Assembly (NCBI GenBank): GCA_015222115.1
Contig: JADFUO010000446.1
Location: 1-5,744, forward strand
DNA: 5,744 bases
Reading direction: 5' to 3'
Origin: Bacteroidota bacterium
Lineage (GTDB): Bacteria; Bacteroidota; Bacteroidia; Bacteroidales; JADFUO01
Each line of letters starts with the position of its first letter. Within the stretch, counting starts at the first letter, position 1. Below, piece by piece: positions 1-4,949 of this stretch. A model generated the notes under the pieces. It was given only the letters and a program-made list of their open reading frames with translations. It searched no databases and was not told the DNA's origin. Position numbers and translations under genes: made by a program.

Positions 1-1
1 C

Positions 2-166
2 GGAGGTGAGATAATTCGTGGATTTACATTCGCATTACTTATTGGTATCTTGATTGGTACTTATTCTTCATTGTTTAACGCCAGCCCGCTTGTTTATGAC
101 CTGATCGGAAAAAAAGTTCAAACAATCAAACATTCAATCAAACATCATAAAAAAAAGAAAAATTAA
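2..166 (+). CDS. secDF: Protein translocase subunit SecDF (SecF part), C-terminal end only
   Basis: Only the last 54 codons and the TAA stop are present; the gene begins before the window. The fragment opens with GGEIIRGFTFALLIGILIG, followed by TYSSLFNASPLVYDL. This matches the last transmembrane helix of SecF, whose family pattern is G-G-x-x-I-R-G-F followed by G-T-Y-S-S. SecD and SecF are inner-membrane proteins that use the proton gradient to pull exported proteins through SecYEG on the periplasmic side. In Bacteroidetes the two are normally fused in one polypeptide of about 1000 residues, so the SecDF name is an inference; the visible part cannot separate a fusion from a lone SecF. The last 18 or so residues form a Lys/His-rich cytoplasmic tail ending KKKKN. 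A terminator at 431-460 is the first strong stop signal downstream. Confidence 0.88.
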   Translation, partial: GGEIIRGFTFALLIGILIGTYSSLFNASPLVYDLIGKKVQTIKHSIKHHKKKKN

Positions 167-212
167 ATTAACACATAGCGCAGCACAAGGCTGCAAACAA
201 ATTTATTCTGTT

Positions 213-318
213 TAGAGTTACAGGTTACGAGTTACGAGTTGCAGGTTAAACTGTTTAAAGTTTGAAATTCAAAGTTTATTTTTTTTATAAAACATGTAAC
301 TTGCAACCCGCAACCTGC
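213..318. repeat. Facing heptamer tandem repeats (inverted pair, element A)
   Basis: The left arm has five 7-base units in exact register at 213-247: tagagtt, acaggtt, acgagtt, acgagtt, gcaggtt. The right arm has four units at 291-318: aacatgt, aacttgc, aacccgc, aacctgc. Reverse-complemented, the right units read gcaggtt, gcgggtt, gcaagtt, acatgtt, so both arms follow roughly RCRRGTT and could pair into an imperfect long stem. The 43-base centre is very AT-rich and includes an 8-base T run. Heptanucleotide tandem repeats are known in other bacteria, for example the STRR sequences of cyanobacteria. Whether this one is a dispersed family cannot be seen from one window. Confidence 0.75.
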
Positions 319-330
319 AGCAGTTTCCAA

Positions 331-361
331 ATAAAACTTTGCTAAAAAAACAAAGTTTTAT
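331..361. repeat. Perfect 11-bp hairpin
   Basis: ataaaactttg (331-341) is the exact reverse complement of caaagttttat (351-361), with a 9-base A-rich loop. There is no T run on the plus-strand 3' side, so it is not a convincing terminator for secDF. It lies directly after heptamer element A and may belong to the same structured unit. Confidence 0.6.
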
Positions 362-378
362 AAGATAATAGTATAGAA

Positions 379-460
379 ATGAGGTTTACCCCGTTTCGTC
401 CATTCGGACGGATATAAGATTTTAAATTTGAAAAGTCCTGTTTATTGCAGGACTTTTTTT
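379..460 (+). ncRNA. Candidate small RNA or leader with 12-residue mini-ORF
   Basis: Bases 385-411 are clearly richer in G+C than the surrounding spacer and contain the hairpin cgtcc-attc-ggacg (397-410). An ATG at 379 opens a 12-codon frame, MRFTPFRPFGRI, ending in TAA at 415-417. The intrinsic terminator at 431-460 follows 13 bases later. A short structured transcript ending at a strong terminator would fit a small RNA or a secDF 3' UTR product. I do not recognise a known RNA family and see no convincing promoter just upstream, so this is a weak call. The mini-ORF may be chance. Confidence 0.2.
431..460 (+). terminator. Intrinsic (rho-independent) terminator
   Basis: aaaagtcctg (431-440) pairs perfectly with caggactttt (448-457) around a 7-base loop, and the 3' arm runs into a T tract at 454-460. 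It would end transcription coming from secDF, or from any small RNA in the spacer, just before tatA. The A-run on the 5' side makes it partly bidirectional. Confidence 0.85.
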
Positions 461-462
461 AT

Positions 463-470
463 TACTTTTG
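463..470 (+). promoter_or_regulatory. Candidate Bacteroidetes -7 box for tatA
   Basis: tacttttg matches the Bacteroidetes -7 consensus TAnnTTTG exactly, 21 bases before the tatA ATG and two bases after the terminator T tract. A TTG at 445-447 is the only upstream candidate for the -33 element. Its 15-base gap is shorter than the usual 19-21, so the -33 half is weak. The leader would be about 15 bases with no Shine-Dalgarno sequence, which is normal for the phylum. Confidence 0.45.
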
Positions 471-491
471 TTTCAGAATAAATAAAATTTT

Positions 492-749
492 ATGTTTGAT
501 TTTATTTTACTATTTTTTGATATTAGTACCGGCGAGATTATAATAATCCTGATCGTGGTTTTTTTGATATTTGGTCCGCAAAAAATTCCTGAACTCGCAA
601 GAAAAATTGGAAAAGGGGTTTACGAAATCAAAAAAGCTTCTAGAGAAATAAAAGATGAAATTAACAGTGAAGTAAATAAAGTTGAAAAAGAATCAGGTAT
701 TAAGGATATAGATGATAAATTAAAAGAGTTTAAAAATACCGTGAAATAA
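492..749 (+). CDS. tatA: Sec-independent (Tat) protein translocase subunit TatA/TatE family
   Basis: This 85-residue protein has the TatA plan. A short periplasmic N-terminus carries an acidic residue just before the membrane (Glu15), followed by one transmembrane helix at about 16-27 (IIIILIVVFLIF). The hinge and start of the amphipathic helix read FGPQKIPELARKIGK (27-41), the family signature. A charged Lys/Glu-rich cytoplasmic helix of about 45 residues follows. TatA multimers assemble with TatC (and TatB) in the inner membrane and let folded twin-arginine precursors cross. The length suits TatA; TatB is usually longer, but the two cannot be separated rigorously by eye. Neither tatC nor a second tatA/B gene is nearby. 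The ATG at 492 places the helix at the expected distance from the N-terminus. It is probably transcribed alone from the box at 463-470, and I see no clear terminator right after it. Confidence 0.9.
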   Translation: MFDFILLFFDISTGEIIIILIVVFLIFGPQKIPELARKIGKGVYEIKKASREIKDEINSEVNKVEKESGIKDIDDKLKEFKNTVK

Positions 750-819
750 ATTAGTCAGCATTATTTATATAAGAAGTTCATATTATCTTTAAATAAAGAA
801 TAAAAAAATTCGTTATCTA

Positions 820-858
820 AATAACATTTTAATAGCAACTAATTTGTTAAATGTTATT
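820..858. repeat. 10-bp perfect inverted repeat
   Basis: aataacattt (820-829) is the exact reverse complement of aaatgttatt (849-858), with a 19-base spacer. The outer flanks continue the symmetry imperfectly. It is almost free of G and C and has no T tract. It could be a protein-binding palindrome or a weak structure at the end of the tatA transcript; it is not a convincing terminator. Confidence 0.4.
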
Positions 859-932
859 AGTTATAAGTTATTCGATTAAAGAAAGGGGTAAAATATATAA
901 CGTATAATATTTAACAGGTAAATTTTGACACA

Positions 933-954
933 CCCTGTACATTTTATTACAGGG
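933..954. other. 7-bp hairpin, unassigned structured element
   Basis: ccctgta (933-939) pairs perfectly with tacaggg (948-954) around an 8-base AT-rich loop. This is the most stable short stem between tatA and the PorE-like gene and stands out in an AT-rich region. No T run follows on either strand, so it is not a standard terminator. Function unknown. Confidence 0.45.
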
Positions 955-1009
955 CAGGTAAGGGGATGATTATATAATGAAATTTGCGAAACGAAGTTAG
1001 CCCGTATGG

Positions 1010-1081
1010 GAAACTTGAAATTCGAAATTTGAAAAAAACTTATTTTAACAGCCTAATTTCAAATATCTAATATCTAATTTC
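1010..1081. repeat. Facing heptamer tandem repeats (inverted pair, element B)
   Basis: The left arm shows 7-base units gaaactt, gaaattc, gaaattt (1010-1030), running into gaaaaaa. The right arm has taatttc, aaatatc, taatatc, taatttc (1054-1081). Reverse-complemented, the right units read gaaatta, gatatta, gatattt, gaaatta, so both arms follow GAWATTN in the same 7-base register. Over four units the arms agree at about 21 of 28 positions. The architecture matches element A at 213-318, but the unit sequence differs. The element ends about 65 bases before the PorE-like start codon. Confidence 0.65.
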
Positions 1082-1146
1082 TGAATATGAATTTTTCTAA
1101 AAATTATAAGTAGCAGAAAATAAATTAACTACAAAAATAGATACCC

Positions 1147-3612
1147 ATGAAATATTATAAACATTCAATTTTTATTCTAATATTTATTTTAATTGCTTCG
1201 GCAACAGGTTTTGCCCAGAAAGATTATGCAAGAACAGCTGACGATGCTTTTGAAGACCAGCAATATATTGTTGCAATCGAGAGATATAAAAAAGCATATA
1301 CAAAAGTAAAAAGCAACAAGGCTGAAAAAAACAGGGTATCATACCGGCTTGCTGAATGTTACCGGCTTACGAATAACACAAGAAGAGCAGAAAACCAGTA
1401 TAAAAGGCTTGTAAAAGCAAATTATGATAAAAAAGAACCGTTAATACTTTTATATTATGCCGATGCATTAAAATCAAATAAGAAATATGATGAAGCATTG
1501 ATACAATATAATGCATACAGCGAAGCAGTGCCGGATGATCAGCGAGGTCCTGACGGTGCCGAATCGGCAGTATTGTCAAAAGAATGGGAAGAAAATCCAA
1601 CAAAATATGAAATTGAGAATGTTAAGAAACTAAATTCAAGAGAAGCAGACTTTTCACCGGCTTATGGAAGCAATAATTACAACTCATTAATTTTTACATC
1701 TACAAGAGAAGGTGCAACTGGTAAAGCTACCGATGGATGGACAGATCAGAATTTCAGCGATTTGTTTTCTGCAAGGTTAGACAGGAAAGAAGAATGGAGT
1801 ACTCCGGTTTTACTGGACACAAAAGAAGACGGAATAAATACGGAATCTAATGAAGGTACTCCTGTTTTAAATGCAAAATTTAATTCTATATATTTTACAC
1901 GCTGCCCGAACGAAGACAAAAAAATTTGTGGCTGTCAGATATATAAATCAAAAAGAATAGGTCGTAGCTGGGGTGATCCCGAGATCATAATGCTTGGCAG
2001 AGACACAACTGCTGCCATCGGTCATCCGGCTTTAAGCGAAAATGAACTTATAATATATTTTGCTTCCGACAGACCAGGTGGATTTGGTGGCAAGGATATC
2101 TGGGTGGCTTTGCGTGATACCAAAGAAGAAGAATTTGGAAGACCACAGAATATAGGACCGGTTGTTAATACTGCAGGTGATGAAATGTTTCCATACCTTC
2201 GTTCTGATACGGTTCTGTATTTTGCTTCAAACGGTCACATTGGTATGGGCGGATTAGATATATTAGTAACAATAATTGATGAAGAAGGAAAATGGGCTAA
2301 ACCTGAAAATTTAAAATATCCTATTAATTCCAATAATGATGATTTTGCGATTATCTTTCATCCCGAAAAGGAAGAAGGATATTTTAGTTCAAACAGGAAA
2401 GGAGGAAAAGGCAAAGAGGATATTTATTATTTTATTATCCCACCGGTTGAATTTTCTTTAACAGGTATTGTAAAAGACGACAGAACTTTACAGTATGTTC
2501 CAGGAGCTTGGGTGCAATTAGTTGGCTCTGACGGAATTTCTGTTTCTACCAAAACAAATTCAAAAGGTATTTATAATTTCGGGAAAAGCCAGGTATTACC
2601 TAATACAAATTATGATATTATTGTTTCTAAAGATGATTACTTTACTACAAAAGGAAGTGAAACAACAGTCGGTTTAGAACGAAGTAAAAATTTTGAACGG
2701 GATTTTATGTTACAACCCATTCCTGAAGAACCGATATTGCTTCCGGAGATTCTTTATGATTTGGCAAAATGGAATTTAAAACCACAGTATGAGGATTCGT
2801 TACAGGGACTTATTAAAACACTGGATGCTAACGAAACTATTACAATTGAGCTTGCATCACATACCGATGCAAGAGATACTGAAGAAAGAAATGATATTTT
2901 GTCGCAAAAACGTGCACAATCCGTTATTGATTATCTGATATTAAGAGGTATTGACCCCGACAGGTTAGTAGCAAAAGGTTATGGGGAAAGAACTCCGAGA
3001 AAATTGAAAAAAGAAATTACCCGCGACGGATTTACTTTTTCAAAAGGAACAAATCTGACAGAAGAATACATCGCATCATTAAGCACTGAAGCCGAAAAAG
3101 AAGCAGCACACCAATTAAACCGCCGTACTGAATTTTCGGTTTTAAATAAGGATTTTGTTCCTAAACCGAAAAATCTTGAAATAACATCAGAAGTTGAAAT
3201 CCTGGTAAACCCCGAAGAAAACACTGTTAAATATACTGAAGACCCTAAAACAGGTGTAATACAGGCAAAATGTTTAATTAACGGATATTACATGCAATTT
3301 ACCTATGATAAAGCTGTGCCGGCACAGATATCACTTAGATCTGCATTGATTTTATTGAATAAAGGAGCTATCAGTAAATCCGATTTTAAAGGAGATGTAA
3401 CCAAAGTGCTGGCAGAAGGTTCAATTGCAAATAATGCCGTTTTTACAATCAAAGACTTAAGAATTGCAAGTAAAACCATTAACGACATTGATATAACCGT
3501 TAATCACAAACTTAAACAACCTCTCATATTGGGTAATGCTGTTTTATCAAAATTCGGCGATTACAGAATTAATGATCAACAGAAAGAAATTATTTTTAGA
3601 TTTAAAGAATAA
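1147..3612 (+). CDS. PorE-like envelope protein: TPR, PD40 propeller, CRD-like, OmpA and degenerate retropepsin-like domains
   Basis: This 821-residue protein starts with a Sec signal peptide (hydrophobic stretch 7-23, likely cleavage after FAQ at 24). There is no lipobox cysteine, so it is probably a soluble periplasmic protein. TPR-like helices span about 25-125 (AFEDQQYIVAIERYKKAY, YRLAECYRL, YYADALKSNKKYDEALIQY). PD40/WD40-like propeller strands follow at about 165-430, such as IYFASDRPGGFGGKDIW (303-319) and GYFSSNRKGGKGKEDIYY (411-428). A carboxypeptidase-regulatory-like beta domain covers 436-522. An OmpA domain covers 530-666, with Asp574 and Arg589 spaced like the peptidoglycan diaminopimelate-binding pair of OmpA. 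The order matches PorE (PG1058) of the P. gingivalis type IX secretion system. Residues 703-819 add a retropepsin-like domain whose active site reads D-K-A. Bacteroidetes carry many paralogues, so no gene symbol is given, and a role in type IX secretion is inference. Confidence 0.85.
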   Translation: MKYYKHSIFILIFILIASATGFAQKDYARTADDAFEDQQYIVAIERYKKAYTKVKSNKAEKNRVSYRLAECYRLTNNTRRAENQYKRLVKANYDKKEPLILLYYADALKSNKKYDEALIQYNAYSEAVPDDQRGPDGAESAVLSKEWEENPTKYEIENVKKLNSREADFSPAYGSNNYNSLIFTSTREGATGKATDGWTDQNFSDLFSARLDRKEEWSTPVLLDTKEDGINTESNEGTPVLNAKFNSIYFTRCPNEDKKICGCQIYKSKRIGRSWGDPEIIMLGRDTTAAIGHPALSENELIIYFASDRPGGFGGKDIWVALRDTKEEEFGRPQNIGPVVNTAGDEMFPYLRSDTVLYFASNGHIGMGGLDILVTIIDEEGKWAKPENLKYPINSNNDDFAIIFHPEKEEGYFSSNRKGGKGKEDIYYFIIPPVEFSLTGIVKDDRTLQYVPGAWVQLVGSDGISVSTKTNSKGIYNFGKSQVLPNTNYDIIVSKDDYFTTKGSETTVGLERSKNFERDFMLQPIPEEPILLPEILYDLAKWNLKPQYEDSLQGLIKTLDANETITIELASHTDARDTEERNDILSQKRAQSVIDYLILRGIDPDRLVAKGYGERTPRKLKKEITRDGFTFSKGTNLTEEYIASLSTEAEKEAAHQLNRRTEFSVLNKDFVPKPKNLEITSEVEILVNPEENTVKYTEDPKTGVIQAKCLINGYYMQFTYDKAVPAQISLRSALILLNKGAISKSDFKGDVTKVLAEGSIANNAVFTIKDLRIASKTINDIDITVNHKLKQPLILGNAVLSKFGDYRINDQQKEIIFRFKE

Positions 3613-3660
3613 ATAATTAGTATCTGTCCATAAAGTTGTTGTTTTTGCGTTATTGTTTGT

Positions 3661-3700
3661 GATTTAAGATTTGATATTAATTCTAAATTCTTAATTCTAA
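3661..3700. repeat. Facing heptamer repeats (inverted pair, element C)
   Basis: The right arm has three 7-base units in register: attctaa, attctta, attctaa (3680-3700). The left arm has two, gatttaa and gatttga (3661-3674). The reverse complement of the right arm contains gaattaa and gaattta, matching the left units at most positions. It is shorter and more AT-rich than elements A and B, so chance is harder to exclude, but it lies in the next intergenic gap with the same inverted heptamer layout. No T tract suggests a terminator for the preceding gene. Confidence 0.45.
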
Positions 3701-3719
3701 AATTTTATCAAAGAAGTGC

Positions 3720-3750
3720 TTTGTAGACAAAAACTAATTAAATACTTTAT
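3720..3750 (+). promoter_or_regulatory. Candidate Bacteroidetes -33/-7 promoter of purM
   Basis: TTTG at 3720-3723 and tactttat at 3743-3750 are separated by exactly 19 bases, the usual Bacteroidetes spacing. The -7 box matches TAnnTTTG at T, A, T and T but not at its last two bases. Transcription would start just before the ATG at 3759, leaving an almost absent leader. I see no purine riboswitch or obvious PurR-type operator. Confidence 0.4.
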
Positions 3751-3758
3751 TTTAAGAA

Positions 3759-4928
3759 ATGCCAGATAGTTCCCGATACAGCCAAAGAGGAGTTTCATCA
3801 TCCAAACAGGATGTTCATAATGCTATAAAAAAAATTGATAAAGGCATTTTCCCAAAAGCTTTTTGTAAGATAATTCCTGATATTATTGCAGGTGACAAAT
3901 CATATTGCAACATCATGCATGCCGATGGAGCAGGTACAAAATCTTCGCTTGCATATATTTACTGGAAAGAGACCCGTGACATTTCTGTATGGAAAGGAAT
4001 TGCCCAGGATGCCATAGTGATGAATCTTGATGATTTATTGTGTGTTGGCGTTACTGACAACATACTGCTTTCATCTACTATCGGAAGGAACAAAAATTTA
4101 ATTCCAGCCGAAGTTATATCCGAAATTATCAATGGTACCGAAGAATTTCTTGAAAGAATGAGAACTTTCGGAATAGGAATATATTCAACAGGTGGAGAGA
4201 CTGCTGATGTTGGTGACCTTGTAAGAACAATCATTGTTGACTCAACAGTAACTGCCAGAATAAAACGTTCGCAAGTTATCTCAAATCATAAAATTCAGGA
4301 CGGTGATGTTATTATCGGACTGGCATCATTCGGACAAGCGACTTATGAAAGTGAATATAACGGTGGAATGGGCAGTAACGGTTTAACTTCCGCCCGTCAT
4401 GATGTTCTTAATAAAAATCTTGCAAAAAAATACCCTGAAAGTTATGATCATTCAATTCCTGAACATTTGATTTATTCAGGTAAATTAAATCTAACGGATA
4501 AAACTGAGATTGCCGGTGTTGATGTTGGCAAGCTGCTGCTTTCTCCAACCAGGACTTATGCACCGATCATTAAAATTATTTTGGGAAAATATCGCAAAAA
4601 TATTCATGGGATGGTTCATTGCAGTGGTGGTGCACAAACCAAGGTGCTGAATTTTATCGAAAATCTTCATATTATTAAAGATAATCTGTTTCCAATTCCT
4701 TTGCTTTTCAGAATAATAAAAGAACAGTCGGATACATCCTGGCATGAAATGTATAAAGTTTTTAATATGGGTCACCGTATGGAAATTTATACTTCCGAAA
4801 ACATCTCACAAAAGATTATCAATATTGCAAAAGAATTTAATGTTGAAGCAAAGATAATCGGCAGGTGCGAGAAATCCCCACAAAAATCACTTACCATAAA
4901 ATCGGAGTTTGGTGAGTTTGATTATTAG
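3759..4928 (+). CDS. purM: Phosphoribosylformylglycinamidine cyclo-ligase (AIR synthase)
   Basis: PurM closes the imidazole ring in de novo purine synthesis, converting formylglycinamidine ribonucleotide and ATP to aminoimidazole ribonucleotide, ADP and phosphate in the cytoplasm. The 389-residue product matches the long Bacteroidetes form; the E. coli enzyme has about 345 residues. Visible landmarks are SRYSQRGVSSSKQDVHNAI near the N-terminus, the nucleotide/phosphate loop DGAGTKS (56-62, DGVGTKL in E. coli), MNLDDLLCVG (88-97), GGETADVGD (145-153, GGETAEMPG in E. coli), GSNGLTSAR (205-213), LSPTRTY (261-267), the glycine-rich CSGGA (288-292) and VFNMGHRMEIY (334-344). All family blocks are in order and the frame is intact. 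The ATG at 3759 gives the N-terminus expected for this clade. It follows the PorE-like gene by 146 bases, has its own candidate promoter, and is convergent with the downstream gene. No other purine genes are in the window. Confidence 0.96.
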   Translation: MPDSSRYSQRGVSSSKQDVHNAIKKIDKGIFPKAFCKIIPDIIAGDKSYCNIMHADGAGTKSSLAYIYWKETRDISVWKGIAQDAIVMNLDDLLCVGVTDNILLSSTIGRNKNLIPAEVISEIINGTEEFLERMRTFGIGIYSTGGETADVGDLVRTIIVDSTVTARIKRSQVISNHKIQDGDVIIGLASFGQATYESEYNGGMGSNGLTSARHDVLNKNLAKKYPESYDHSIPEHLIYSGKLNLTDKTEIAGVDVGKLLLSPTRTYAPIIKIILGKYRKNIHGMVHCSGGAQTKVLNFIENLHIIKDNLFPIPLLFRIIKEQSDTSWHEMYKVFNMGHRMEIYTSENISQKIINIAKEFNVEAKIIGRCEKSPQKSLTIKSEFGEFDY

Positions 4929-4949
4929 TATCTGCGTTAATTTATAAAT

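Larger units (their letters stand above)
167..491. other. Intergenic region between secDF and tatA
   Basis: This 325-base stretch has no gene of normal size on either strand. From left to right it holds a weak 5-bp hairpin (180-184 with 190-194), a facing pair of heptamer repeat arrays (213-318), an 11-bp perfect hairpin (331-361), a GC-richer block with a 12-codon mini-ORF (379-417), an intrinsic terminator (431-460) and a candidate tatA -7 box (463-470). The density of inverted repeats is high for an AT-rich spacer. Confidence 0.8.
750..1146. other. Intergenic region upstream of the PorE-like gene
   Basis: This 397-base AT-rich stretch has no credible gene. It contains a 10-bp inverted repeat (820-858), a 7-bp G+C-containing hairpin (933-954), a small cccgtatggg palindrome (1001-1010) and facing heptamer repeats (1010-1081). 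I found no convincing TTTG/TAnnTTTG promoter pair and no Shine-Dalgarno sequence before the ATG at 1147. The promoter of the downstream gene is therefore unplaced. Confidence 0.7.

Noticed and set aside
180..194. gcagc/gctgc hairpin as the secDF terminator
   Set aside because: The stem is only 5 bp and no T run follows it. The hairpin at 431-460 is far stronger.
977..1000. Short reading frame MKFAKRS upstream of the PorE-like gene
   Set aside because: Seven codons with no start signal or conservation evidence; most likely chance.
1147..1221. Lipoprotein signal for the PorE-like protein
   Set aside because: There is no cysteine near the end of the hydrophobic stretch; the sequence GFAQ fits an ordinary signal peptidase I site.
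1367..4775. Minus-strand open frames of 61-94 codons lying inside the PorE-like gene and purM
   Set aside because: They are fully covered by well-recognised genes on the plus strand, show no family motifs and have no start signals.
1147..4928. PorE-like gene and purM as an operon
   Set aside because: They are separated by 146 bases holding a repeat element and a plausible separate promoter, and their functions are unrelated.
3616..4934. 11-base direct repeat attagtatctg near the ends of two genes (3616-3626 and 4924-4934)
   Set aside because: An 11-base match is expected by chance several times in an AT-rich window of this size, and there are no matching flanks.
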